Assembly: GCF_000970345.1 (NCBI RefSeq)
Contig: NZ_LAQU01000031.1
Coordinates: 1 to 48,582, forward strand
From: Robbsia andropogonis
GTDB lineage: Bacteria; Pseudomonadota; Gammaproteobacteria; Burkholderiales; Burkholderiaceae
Direction of reading: 5' to 3'
DNA length: 48,582 bases
Shown here in pieces: positions 1-7,219 of this stretch. Every line of letters starts with the position of its first letter. The first letter of the stretch is position 1. The translations under genes were made by a program, and so were the position numbers. The notes under the pieces were generated by a model, which was not told the DNA's origin, ran no database searches, and worked only from the letters and a program-made list of their open reading frames with translations.

Positions 1-331
1 GGGCCCGAATTTGCAGGAAAGGTGCTCGATGCTTGGGCCTACGAGGCTGGTGTTACCTTGTCGTTCATTCGACCTGGCAAGCCAGTGGAGAACGCCTACA
101 TCGAGAGCTTCAACGGCAAATTCCGAGATGAATGTTTAAACGAGCACTGGTTCACGTCGATGCGCCACGCGAAGGCAATGATTGAAGCGTGGCGCGTCGA
201 ATACAACGTCGAGCGACCACATAGTTCGCACGGTTATCCGACGCCTGAGCAGTTCGCCACCGCACACAGCCAGAAAGCGTTTTTAACGACGGACTCTACA
301 GCCGTTTCCGATAAATGTCGGGGGCAGGTCA
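1..331 (+). mobile_element. Right end of an IS3-family (IS407-like) insertion sequence, 5' part outside window
   Basis: The reading frame open from base 1 encodes the C-terminal third of an IS3-type OrfB transposase, and the sequence at 320-331 read on the minus strand is TGACCTGCCCCC, the kind of terminal repeat seen in IS407-group elements. Integrase-like coding sequence resumes immediately after 331, so the element boundary is inferred there. The left end is outside the window, so completeness and target duplication cannot be judged. Confidence 0.7.
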
Positions 332-507
332 CTTTCACGCAACACAGGATCATCCAAAGCGGGCGACGCCCCGCATCCTGCGACCATGTCGTATTACTTC
401 AAGGATTTTATCAAGGCGGCGGACTACGTCTGCGAGGATGGCAAAACTGTCCCGACGTTTCACGAGATCCGGTCGCTATCATCGCGCATCTATACCGACA
501 TTCATGA
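1..507 (+). CDS. IS3-family transposase OrfB, C-terminal part (5' end outside window)
   Basis: This is the DDE-type integrase core of an IS3-family transposase. The visible part holds the signature around RPGKPVENAYIESFNGKFRDE, with the catalytic glutamate in the IESFNG segment, followed by the usual YNxERPHSSxGYxTPEQF tail. The 5' half, with the two catalytic aspartates, lies outside the window. No stop codon occurs before the IS end near 331, so the frame reads into the flanking integrase remnant and stops at 505-507. About the last 55 residues are therefore out-of-frame read-through, not transposase. Family assignment is firm; activity cannot be judged from a fragment. Confidence 0.8.
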   Translation, partial: GPEFAGKVLDAWAYEAGVTLSFIRPGKPVENAYIESFNGKFRDECLNEHWFTSMRHAKAMIEAWRVEYNVERPHSSHGYPTPEQFATAHSQKAFLTTDSTAVSDKCRGQVTFTQHRIIQSGRRPASCDHVVLLQGFYQGGGLRLRGWQNCPDVSRDPVAIIAHLYRHS

Positions 508-515
508 GAAGGATT
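332..515 (+). pseudogene. Phage-type tyrosine integrase remnant, segment 1 (interrupted by IS66 element)
   Basis: In the frame that reads ATG TCG TAT TAC at about 387, the sequence encodes ...YYFKDFIKAADYV... followed by PTFHEIRSLSSRIY, the box II motif (H-x-x-R) of lambda-type tyrosine recombinases. The N-terminal part is missing because the IS3 end abuts it at 331. The frame is broken at 515 by the IS66 insertion and continues at 4143 after the duplicated GAAGGATT. Joining the two pieces restores HEKDFTQALLGHK in frame. It is a dead gene in its present form. The enzyme would have cut and rejoined att sites for a genomic island. Confidence 0.85.
508..515. repeat. Target-site duplication of the IS66 element, left copy
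   Basis: GAAGGATT at 508-515 is repeated exactly at 4135-4142, directly outside the two terminal inverted repeats. Eight-base duplications are characteristic of IS66-family transposition. Confidence 0.93.
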
Positions 516-608
516 GTAAGCGATCAATAAATAACGCCCCTCGGTTATCGAAGAGGTAAGATCCTTCTGATATCCTTTTCTCCAAAGCCAGTGACCGGGA
601 GTAGTGGT

Positions 609-1616
609 ATGCGTTGGATATTGACCATTTTGCTCGCAATCGTTTCTACGTGTTCGGTGCTAGCTGCCCCAGCCGCCTTTAACGCTGGCGTAACCCGTCT
701 TTCGGTGGCCGACGGAGCTGCTTCTCTCGACACGGTTGTCTTTTACCCTACGCATGAGCATGAGGCTCCATGGCAAGCCGGTCCGTTCACTGTGGAGGCG
801 ACACGCGATGCGCCTGTCGAGCATGGCCACTTTCCTGTTGTATTGATTTCACACGGAAGAGGTGGCAGCCCTTTCAGTCACCGTGAATTAGCTAGCTCTC
901 TAGCTCGCGCCGGATTTATCGTTGTCTTGCCGACGCACGTTGGGGATGCTTCCGGCCATCCCAGGGCTCTTTCCCAAGCGCAGATTCTGATTGATCGCCC
1001 ACGGCAGGCAGAGGCCGCACTCAACGCTGTCCTCATCGACCCCCGATTTTCGGCGAGTGCCGATGTCGGCCGAATTGGCATGATTGGCTACTCGGCGGGT
1101 GGCTATACTGCGCTGATTTTAGCGGGAGCAAAACCGGACTTCGCGTACGCCAGTGCATATTGCGCGAATCACGATGATCCGGGATCGTGCCCACATCCAG
1201 CAGCTCGCAATAGTGCAAACGGCACACACGGTATTCCTGCGGTATCGGCTGAATTGGTAGCCTGGCAACCATCAAGTGATCGCCGTCTGAAGGCCTTGGT
1301 GCTGATGGATCCACTGGCCATGATGTTTGAACCGTCGGGCTTATCGGCTGTACGCATACCGTCTATGCTGTATCGACCGCAAGACGACAGCTATCTTGGT
1401 TCCGCAAGGAATTCCCTCGCCGTCGCGTCGAGCTTGCCTGTACCGCCTACAATCCACGTGGTACCAGGCAACCACTTCGTTTTCATTGATCCTTGTCCGG
1501 CTGCAGTCGCGGCCAGTGTGCCGCTAATCTGTCAGGACGCTCCCGGGATCGATCGTCCGAATATCCATCGCCAGATAGAACATGAGGTCGTGGATTTCCT
1601 GCATGCAAATCTATAA
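609..1616 (+). CDS. Secreted alpha/beta hydrolase (dienelactone hydrolase / PAF-acetylhydrolase-like), IS66 passenger
   Basis: This is a predicted exported serine esterase or lipase-like hydrolase of about 335 residues. A signal peptide (MRWILTILLAIVSTCSVLAAP) precedes the mature domain. The oxyanion-hole region ISHGRGGSPFSH lies near residue 85, the nucleophile elbow GYSAGGY near residue 160, and a C-terminal GNHFVFID supplies the likely catalytic histidine. The ATG at 609 is preferred over the in-frame GTG at 591 because it begins the signal peptide and has GGGAG upstream at 598-602. The gene lies inside the IS66 terminal repeats, converges on tnpC with only 12 bp between the stops, and is not a transposition gene, so it is a passenger. 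The substrate cannot be told from sequence. Confidence 0.85.
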   Translation: MRWILTILLAIVSTCSVLAAPAAFNAGVTRLSVADGAASLDTVVFYPTHEHEAPWQAGPFTVEATRDAPVEHGHFPVVLISHGRGGSPFSHRELASSLARAGFIVVLPTHVGDASGHPRALSQAQILIDRPRQAEAALNAVLIDPRFSASADVGRIGMIGYSAGGYTALILAGAKPDFAYASAYCANHDDPGSCPHPAARNSANGTHGIPAVSAELVAWQPSSDRRLKALVLMDPLAMMFEPSGLSAVRIPSMLYRPQDDSYLGSARNSLAVASSLPVPPTIHVVPGNHFVFIDPCPAAVAASVPLICQDAPGIDRPNIHRQIEHEVVDFLHANL

Positions 1617-1628
1617 CGCAGGCAAAGC

Positions 1629-3164
1629 TTACATGTTCCAGGGAAGCAGCGCGTCGTAGTCGTCGACGGTCGTGGACAACGGCAGCTTTTTGAACAGCCA
1701 GGTGAGGTAACGGTAGGGATCTATATCGTTAGCTTTGCAGGTCTCAACCAAGGTGTAGAGGTTCGCGCTGGCGTTTGCACCGTCGACCGTATCGCTGAAC
1801 AGCCAGGAACGCCTTCCCACACAGAACGGGCGAATCGCATTCTCGCAGGCATTGTTGCTTATCGGCCAGTCGCCATTTTCTACGTAGCGCATTAGCTTTG
1901 GCCACTGCGCGCGCAGGTACGTCAGTGCACGGCCCAACAGACTTTTCGGTGCAACACCAGGCAAGTGCTCAACCATCAGCGCGTGGATGATCTCCAGCAC
2001 GCGTGCACTGTATCGTCGTCTCAATCGCTGTCGTCTCGTCGTAGGCCATTTCTCGCTATGCGCCTCGGCGGCGAACAACTTGCCAATGAGCTTTATGAAG
2101 TGCGTAGCGAGCAAATCAGGTGTCCGCGCAGCCTTGGGCACGCTCTCTTCGGCTTTCACGAAGTAACGTCTGGCGTGCACCCAACACCCAAGGTGCACGA
2201 GTTGGTGGCGCCGGGCGATATCGTTGTAGGGCTCGTATCCATCGGTCATCAGTACCGCACCCTCGCGGATTCCGGTGAACAGTTGATCGGCCAGCTTCGT
2301 GCCGCGCCCGGGGGTGTAGGTAAAGCAGCGGATCGGTACGACCGAATCTGTCATCTGCGCCCAGAGATAGCTCGTCGTTTGTGGTCGACGTCCTTTTTCT
2401 TTCAACACCTGCAGCGTCGTCTCGTCGCAATAAATCAGCTCGGCATCAAGCAGTGCGTCGCGCAGCAGGTTGATCACGGGTTGCGTGGCCAGTCCGACGC
2501 GCACCATGCTCGCCGCGATCGTATTCGACGACAGGTCGCCACCGAAGCGCCGTAGCAGACCCGCTTGGCGGTAGAGGGGCATGCCGAACTGATACTTGCC
2601 GGTGGCGATCCACGCAAGCGCCGATTCGCTCAGTAGCCCGCGAGGGATGATGCGTGCCGGCGCCGGTGTTACCTTGATGCCCAGATCACAGCACGTGCAC
2701 GCATATTTGACCCGCTGGTGCTGAATCACCCGAAGCTGCTCAGGAATCACGTCAAGCTGCTCGCTGATCTCCACACCGAACTCGACGAGCGCATGTCCAT
2801 CGTTTGCACAGAAACGCTGCGCTTCGGGCAGTTCGTGCCGTACAACGTCGCGCGGCAGGCTCGGATCAAGTGGCTTACGATGACCGCGCTTTTTGCGCGT
2901 GTGGCCAGAGACTGTCGATTCAGGCGCATCTTCTAGAGCGGGCGTGCTGTTTGTAGCCAGTACTTCGGCTTCGTTGAACAAACCCGGTTGATCTGAATCA
3001 CGTGCCTCGCTCTTCGCGGCAAATAACTCCCGGCGGTAGGCCCGCAGCCGCTCCTCTGCAAGATCGCGTTCGGCCGTCACCAGCCGCAGCGCACCGCGCA
3101 GCGCCTCCCGCTCGGCGAGCAGCGCTTTGAGTTCCTCGGCGTTGATCGTGATGTTGGTCGGCAT
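1629..3164 (-). CDS. tnpC: IS66-family transposase TnpC
   Basis: This is the 511-residue DDE transposase of an IS66 element. An N-terminal coiled-coil stretch rich in Leu, Glu and Arg (about residues 8-50) precedes a Cys-rich zinc-binding patch (KYACTCCDLG, about residue 155). The catalytic core follows, with YCDETTLQVL giving the first Asp, MTDGYEPYN the second, and NNACENAIRPFCVGRRSW the Glu. A short C-terminal YRYLTWLFKKLP/LPWNM tail is typical of the family. Length and motifs are intact, so it appears functional. It is the last gene of the tnpABC operon on the minus strand. Confidence 0.95.
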   Translation of the reverse strand: MPTNITINAEELKALLAEREALRGALRLVTAERDLAEERLRAYRRELFAAKSEARDSDQPGLFNEAEVLATNSTPALEDAPESTVSGHTRKKRGHRKPLDPSLPRDVVRHELPEAQRFCANDGHALVEFGVEISEQLDVIPEQLRVIQHQRVKYACTCCDLGIKVTPAPARIIPRGLLSESALAWIATGKYQFGMPLYRQAGLLRRFGGDLSSNTIAASMVRVGLATQPVINLLRDALLDAELIYCDETTLQVLKEKGRRPQTTSYLWAQMTDSVVPIRCFTYTPGRGTKLADQLFTGIREGAVLMTDGYEPYNDIARRHQLVHLGCWVHARRYFVKAEESVPKAARTPDLLATHFIKLIGKLFAAEAHSEKWPTTRRQRLRRRYSARVLEIIHALMVEHLPGVAPKSLLGRALTYLRAQWPKLMRYVENGDWPISNNACENAIRPFCVGRRSWLFSDTVDGANASANLYTLVETCKANDIDPYRYLTWLFKKLPLSTTVDDYDALLPWNM

Positions 3165-3195
3165 GCTAGGTTAGACCAGCATGTCGCGCGCACGT

Positions 3196-3549
3196 TCAGC
3201 TCACGCGCAGATATTCCTGCAACGGATGCCGGCGCACTGTCGTGATGTCATCGCCATCAAGCAGCGCATGCAACACCCCGGGCGTCATCATCACAACCTC
3301 GGCCTTTTTGTCGGGCCAGATGAAACGGCTTGCCTCAAGGCGTTTGGTCATAAGCCAGAACCCGCTACCATCCCAGCAAAGGATCTTGACCCTGTCGCGG
3401 CGGCGGTTCCCGAAGATGTAAAGCGAGCAGTCCATCGGGTTCAGGTGCATCGCCTGTTCGACGATAATCGACAGACTGTTCATGCCGTAGCGGAAATCGA
3501 CTGGATCTCGATGCAAATACACTTTTAGTCTGTCGTCGAACCGGAACAC
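3196..3549 (-). CDS. tnpB: IS66-family accessory protein TnpB
   Basis: This 117-residue protein is the IS66 Orf2/TnpB protein, recognised by VYLHRDPVDFRYGMNSLSIIV near the start and the central SLYIFGNRRRDRVKILCWDGSGFWL. It is required with TnpA for IS66 transposition in studied elements, although its biochemical role is unclear. It starts at a GTG (3549) that overlaps the end of tnpA by 25 bp, implying translational coupling, and is followed by tnpC after about 30 bp. Confidence 0.93.
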   Translation of the reverse strand: MFRFDDRLKVYLHRDPVDFRYGMNSLSIIVEQAMHLNPMDCSLYIFGNRRRDRVKILCWDGSGFWLMTKRLEASRFIWPDKKAEVVMMTPGVLHALLDGDDITTVRRHPLQEYLRVS

Positions 3550-4052
3550 GGCAAGCTCCCCAGCATTTGCACGATCGTTGCAAGCGCTTCTATGCTCGCT
3601 TTGCCCACCTCAAGCTGTACGCCGTTTGCCAGTCGAACGTGTAAGCCGATTGGAACCGGGGGCATTGCTCTGCTGGCCATCGATTGCGCACGCAACGATT
3701 CCAACGACGAGATGACGCGGGCGAAGGCCGGGGAGGATGCAGTTTGCCGCTGTTGCTGCAACGGTTCGGGAACCACATCATTGGGATCGCGCGTTTGAGC
3801 TTTTGGTTCGACGGCCTCGCGTGGCGTCTGCGCATCGATGGGCCACGCACTGCGTTCACGCTCCATCAGGTATTTGTTAATCCACTTGCGCAGCAAGTTC
3901 GCATTCACGGCATGTTCTTGTGCAATGCGTGCCACCGATACACCGGGTCGAAGGGCCGCTTTGATCAGTTCGAGCTTCGAACTTTCGTCGTAGCGCCTGC
4001 GACCATCGCGGCGGCGGTGCAGCACGCGCAACTCTGAGTCATTGTGAGTCAT
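3525..4052 (-). CDS. tnpA: IS66-family DNA-binding protein TnpA
   Basis: This is the small helix-turn-helix protein encoded first in the IS66 operon, about 175 residues. The HTH segment is YDESSKLELIKAALRPGVSV followed by ARIAQEHAVNANLLRKWINKY (about residues 20-62), as in IS3 OrfA/IS66 TnpA proteins; the C-terminal half is a variable linker. The ATG at 4052 (MTHNDSELR) is preferred over an upstream GTG at 4091 because the intervening sequence is a perfect hairpin. That hairpin sits directly upstream and may block initiation on mRNAs that read in from outside. Confidence 0.88.
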   Translation of the reverse strand: MTHNDSELRVLHRRRDGRRRYDESSKLELIKAALRPGVSVARIAQEHAVNANLLRKWINKYLMERERSAWPIDAQTPREAVEPKAQTRDPNDVVPEPLQQQRQTASSPAFARVISSLESLRAQSMASRAMPPVPIGLHVRLANGVQLEVGKASIEALATIVQMLGSLPCSGSTTD

Positions 4053-4054
4053 GG

Positions 4055-4083
4055 AAGGTGTCCACCTAGTAGGTGGACACCTT
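4055..4083. promoter_or_regulatory. Perfect hairpin directly upstream of tnpA
   Basis: AAGGTGTCCACCT at 4055-4067 is followed after AGT by its exact reverse complement at 4071-4083, then by a T run on the plus strand (4082-4086). The stem begins two bases upstream of the tnpA ATG on the minus strand and includes any ribosome site. It could sequester initiation on read-through transcripts, or terminate plus-strand transcription inside the element. Both readings are inference. Confidence 0.7.
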
Positions 4084-4134
4084 TTTCTCACACCCCAGCA
4101 TTCCTCGATAGGGTGTCGTTCACTGATCGCTTAC

Positions 4135-4142
4135 GAAGGATT
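4135..4142. repeat. Target-site duplication of the IS66 element, right copy
   Basis: GAAGGATT is identical to 508-515 and directly abuts the right terminal repeat of the IS66 element. Confidence 0.93.
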
Positions 4143-4249
4143 TCACCCAGGCACTGCTTGGGCATAAGACATCAGACATGGCCGATATATACCGCGACTC
4201 GCGAGGCGCAGAGTGGGCCGAAGTGAAGATCAAAGCATCGTCGTTTTGA
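4143..4249 (+). pseudogene. Phage-type tyrosine integrase remnant, segment 2 (C-terminus)
   Basis: In frame with segment 1 across the removed IS66 element, this encodes FTQALLGHKTSDMADIYRDS and then ends KASSF with TGA at 4247-4249. It contains the box II LLGHK histidine and the nucleophilic tyrosine (ADIYRDSRG). The stop is 31 bp from the direct repeat at 4281-4366, the usual arrangement of an island integrase next to its att site. Confidence 0.85.
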
Positions 4250-4280
4250 ACGAATTTCGAACGAGGCTCTTCGCTACCTC

Positions 4281-4366
4281 ATCAGCAACCAATTTATTCC
4301 TTTAAAATCAATCCTGCTTCACGTAGCGCGGCTGTTCTTGATGAGACGGCGAGTTTCTTGTAGATA
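4281..4366. repeat. Attachment-site direct repeat, copy 1 (att between two tandem islands)
   Basis: This 86-bp sequence matches 5801-5886 with one mismatch (T at 4312, C at 5832). Copy 2 is the 3' end of the response regulator gene, coding the C-terminus IYKKLAVSSRTAALREAGLILKE and stop on the minus strand. Copy 1 holds only that gene end, so it is a duplicated att core left by site-specific integration. The 285 bases from here to 4651 contain nothing else recognisable. Confidence 0.85.
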
Positions 4367-4651
4367 ATCTTAATTGAAAATACGAATTTTCTATTGCAAT
4401 CATTGAGTTAATGTAATTTTCCGGTGTGCGAGAACCCCGTTAAAGTAACAAACTCACCCTTGAGTAAACAAAGGGTTACAAGCGGGTTTTGAACGAACCT
4501 GACGCGAGATCTGTAGGATAAAACGCAGACCTGGGGGCAAATGTGCAATCCTGTCGGTCAGTCGACGAATTCGAGTGGTACGAGGACACTCGGGAATTGA
4601 GCGATGCCCCGGCATGACGTGCCTGCGCTGATCGAGACGCAGAAGTAAGCT

Positions 4652-5005
4652 TCAGCGCGACATTGCGTGATCCGATTCACTCGACGCTTCAAACTCGATG
4701 AGGATACTTGCTCCGACCGAGGGCGAGAACTGCACGATGTGCCGCATCTCACTCGGACGAGGCGAGTCGGTCTGATCCAATAAAAGAACGGCGTCTGCAA
4801 ACTGAGCACTGTCCGGATCAAGAATTTTCGCCTCATAAACAATATTTTGAGTGTTGAAGCCGTCCACTCGAACTCGCGTTACGCCCATAAATGATAGCCG
4901 CTTCCGAGTCGTGCCAACTTCGCTAACAAGGTCTACGTCTACCTTTCCAGGTATCGGGGCAGCGATCGAATGGATAACCCAGTCGTGAAATGATTTTATG
5001 GCCAT
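4652..5005 (-). CDS. Putative immunity protein for the PAAR-linked effector
   Basis: This 117-residue protein has no recognised family. It has no signal peptide or membrane segment and is mixed in composition, fitting a small cytoplasmic protein. It starts (ATG 5005) two bases after the stop of the upstream PAAR gene on the same strand, so the two are translationally linked. A small gene directly downstream of a PAAR effector is usually its immunity gene. That position is the only evidence for the role; a second effector subunit or adaptor is possible. Confidence 0.5.
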   Translation of the reverse strand: MAIKSFHDWVIHSIAAPIPGKVDVDLVSEVGTTRKRLSFMGVTRVRVDGFNTQNIVYEAKILDPDSAQFADAVLLLDQTDSPRPSEMRHIVQFSPSVGASILIEFEASSESDHAMSR

Positions 5006-5007
5006 GA

Positions 5008-5544
5008 TCAATACGGAATGATAGAAAGCGGCACGCCAGGAGAGCGTACACCGTTATCCCAATTGTGACCGTGTGGCGTCCCGGCGCCGTGGTCTGCATG
5101 AAAGTCAATATCGTACGCAGCGTTACCCGCTGAGTCATATCGGCGCATCTGGCCACTCGGTAATTCAAGCCATCCGTCGGGCGGCCCGCCGGTTCTCGGC
5201 AAACTCTGACTTGCTGCTAATTGAATGCCGTTGCTCGGATCTAGCGCAAACGAATCTTCGACGCTGATGGCGTTTTGTGATGTCGATAGCATGTAAGGGC
5301 GATGAAGACATTTACAGGCTATCGAATCGTACTCAAGCGCGACTTCTTTTCCCAAGTATTTGGAGCGGCGGGGGCCGCCTGATTTCACAATTGGTGCATA
5401 ACTGCGACACGAATTGCAATAAGCCAGGCTGCCTATTAAAGCTGCCTGTGCTTTGAATATCGTTTTTGTAGCTGCTACATTAGTCGATAGCACATAACCA
5501 CCAGATGACGGCTGGTCACTAGCGGTCACAACGCGTCGCTGCAC
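5008..5544 (-). CDS. PAAR-domain protein with C-terminal extension (likely type VI secretion effector)
   Basis: This 178-residue protein begins MQRRVVTASDQPSSGGYVLS, like the short N-terminus of PAAR_2-type spike-tip proteins, and has paired cysteines (CNSCRSYAP; CKCLHRP) of the type that bind zinc at the PAAR tip. After about residue 100 comes an unassigned extension rich in Gly, Asp and His, ending GHNWDNGVRSPGVPLSIIPY. The preceding DIDFHADHGAGTPH contains several potential metal ligands and resembles the C-terminal tails of some polymorphic toxins. It starts with GTG at 5544. No other type VI secretion gene is in the window, so it would be an orphan effector riding on a secretion system encoded elsewhere. 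Confidence 0.65.
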   Translation of the reverse strand: MQRRVVTASDQPSSGGYVLSTNVAATKTIFKAQAALIGSLAYCNSCRSYAPIVKSGGPRRSKYLGKEVALEYDSIACKCLHRPYMLSTSQNAISVEDSFALDPSNGIQLAASQSLPRTGGPPDGWLELPSGQMRRYDSAGNAAYDIDFHADHGAGTPHGHNWDNGVRSPGVPLSIIPY

Positions 5545-5644
5545 TTATTTTCTCGCAATAATAATACGAGTCTGTAATATAACCCATTTCCATTTAACAA
5601 GTCGCACGCGATAAAGTGATAGGCTTCTCGTTAGCCATCGGCCC

Positions 5645-5780
5645 GAAGCCGACAAGCCTTTACGGCAAGGATTACACATAGGCATTACTCGATGATAAGA
5701 CATCCCGAATGGCCGATATGTACCGAAATTCGCGTGGCGCGTAGTGCGCTGAAGTGAAGGTCAAGACGTCGTAGTTTTGG
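5645..5780 (+). pseudogene. Decayed 3' end of a second tyrosine integrase
   Basis: The sequence aligns without gaps to the integrase tail at 4137-4249. It translates as LYGKDYT, stop, ALLDDKTSRMADMYRNSRGA, stop, and so on. Two in-frame stops, a lost stop (TGG for TGA at 5778-5780) and the loss of LLGH (now LLDD) show it is dead. It sits 20 bp from att copy 2, the same geometry as the first integrase at copy 1, so it belonged to the island lying between the two repeats. Confidence 0.8.
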
Positions 5781-5800
5781 ATAGCCGAATTACTTGCCCA

Positions 5801-5886
5801 ATCAGCAACCAATTTATTCCTTTAAAATCAACCCTGCTTCACGTAGCGCGGCTGTTCTTGATGAGACGGCGAGTTTCTTGTAGATA
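5801..5886. repeat. Attachment-site direct repeat, copy 2 (3' end of the response regulator gene)
   Basis: This 86-bp repeat partner of 4281-4366 lies mostly inside the response regulator coding sequence (stop at 5814-5816). Integration at a gene 3' end with restoration of the end is standard for island integrases, though a LuxR-type gene is an uncommon target compared with tRNA genes. Confidence 0.85.
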
Positions 5887-6716
5887 TTTTTTATATGGCA
5901 CTCTACCGTCAGTTTTGACAGCGCCAATCGTTCAGCAATTTCGCGGTTTGACAGCCCTTCCCCTACGGCCCCGAGAATCTGCCGCTCTCGCTTGCTTAAT
6001 ACCGACGCGCGCTCGGTAGAGGCAACAACCGCTGCCGCTACGACGGCATAGTTAACAGAAGGCGCCACAGGCTCCTCGGATGACGCTATCGTCAAGACTT
6101 CCGCTTGCACGGCATCCGGCCCTGCAAGCGTCTGCGCCACCAGCGCTGCTGCCCCGTCAGCACTATGCATCTCGGGCCGTCGACCGCCCGCATTGACTTC
6201 GTTTAACGGCGCACTTGATATTGGCAAGGCGACCGCGCCAGCTTGCCGCTCCGATGTCTGACCAAAAAGATGCAAGATATATCGCGCGACAAAAGGATCG
6301 ATTGGTGCCCCCCCACGCAATGCACTTCGAATACTGACAAGAATCTCAACATCGTCGCGCTCTTTCAATAGATAGCCCGTGGCGCCAGCCTGCAGAGCCC
6401 CGACGATGATCGTCTCCGTACTCCAAGACGATATGACCAGGATTGGAAGCGAAGGATCGCCAGCATGCATCTCGGCGATCAGATCGATACCACAACCGTC
6501 CGGCAGACCAACATCCACCAAGGCCATGGCCACCGGCTCTTCTTGCAATAACGCTCTTGCCTCGCCGATGGTACTCGCGAACAGCAACGCGTCGTCGCGA
6601 TAGCCCAGTTGTCGGAGAATGTGCTTCTGACGTTCCCGCATGACTGCCTCATCTTCCACCACCAACAAGGGAGACGGCAGTACGGAATCAACTCGTGAAA
6701 CGAGCAAGTCGGACAT
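5814..6716 (-). CDS. LuxR-family (NarL-type) response regulator, orphan
   Basis: This is a 300-residue two-component regulator. The receiver domain begins PLLVVEDEAVMRER, has the phospho-acceptor Asp in MALVDVGLPDGCG and the conserved Lys in YLLKERDD. A linker of about 80 residues rich in Ala and Val follows. The C-terminal LuxR HTH is SKRERQILGAVGEGLSNREI through LTVECHIKNIYKKL. The ATG at 6716 (MSDLLVSRV) is preferred over upstream in-frame starts because the extra 38 residues match no domain. No kinase is adjacent. Its last 20-odd codons form the att core used by the neighbouring islands, which restore the end of the gene, so it remains intact. Confidence 0.88.
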   Translation of the reverse strand: MSDLLVSRVDSVLPSPLLVVEDEAVMRERQKHILRQLGYRDDALLFASTIGEARALLQEEPVAMALVDVGLPDGCGIDLIAEMHAGDPSLPILVISSWSTETIIVGALQAGATGYLLKERDDVEILVSIRSALRGGAPIDPFVARYILHLFGQTSERQAGAVALPISSAPLNEVNAGGRRPEMHSADGAAALVAQTLAGPDAVQAEVLTIASSEEPVAPSVNYAVVAAAVVASTERASVLSKRERQILGAVGEGLSNREIAERLALSKLTVECHIKNIYKKLAVSSRTAALREAGLILKE

Positions 6717-7109
6717 GGTCGATCCGTAAAGAACGCTTGGATGGCGCGAAAAGAACGGCAGTCCGATACAACCGGCGCCAACGTAAGAACCTTCACCGCA
6801 CTTCGGGGTAAGTGCGGGCCAGACTATCACTTACCTACGACATGAAACGCGCGTTTCAGCATTGGACGCCATATCGCGTCTTTTGAATATCCCTAAAAAC
6901 AAGTAATTTTCACCTTCTTCTAGCACGCCGTACTGCCCTTATTGCCTCAAAAAACGCGCAAGGTGCCCCGAGCACTGGTAAACGTCACGCTTGGCATCGT
7001 CCCCATACCTGCAAAATCATTACATTAGATAGACAACATCCTTCCAAAAAACAATTGCGACACTATGTCGCACGTCGGAATCACAGGCGAAGCGAGCCAA
7101 ATCAAAATC

Positions 7110-7128
7110 GACAATAGGAATCATTCTT
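7110..7128. promoter_or_regulatory. Possible Fur box upstream of the iron-type ABC importer
   Basis: GACAATAGGAATCATTCTT matches the 19-bp Fur consensus at 13 positions, including the core AATCATT, and lies about 90 bp upstream of the importer operon. It is the only recognisable signal in the 500-base gap 6717-7219, which is otherwise AT-rich and featureless. Confidence 0.45.
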
Positions 7129-7219
7129 ATTATGGTTTAACATTGTTACTGCTACAACAAGCAACATTGATAACGGGGCCGAGCACATTCGGCCCCGTCC
7201 TGCTTTTAAAGGAACCGAA

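Larger units (their letters stand above)
516..4134. mobile_element. Complete IS66-family insertion sequence carrying a passenger hydrolase gene (3,619 bp)
   Basis: The ends are GTAAGCGATCA at 516-526 and its reverse complement at 4124-4134, a perfect 11-bp match inside an imperfect inverted repeat of about 24 bp whose mismatches are mainly transitions. Both ends are flanked by GAAGGATT. Inside are tnpA, tnpB and tnpC on the minus strand, and, between tnpC and the left end, an alpha/beta hydrolase gene on the plus strand. IS66 elements of this architecture usually end soon after tnpC; here about 1.1 kb of extra sequence with a passenger gene lies within the terminal repeats. The target was a tyrosine integrase gene, whose frame is restored when the element and one duplication are removed. 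Confidence 0.92.
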
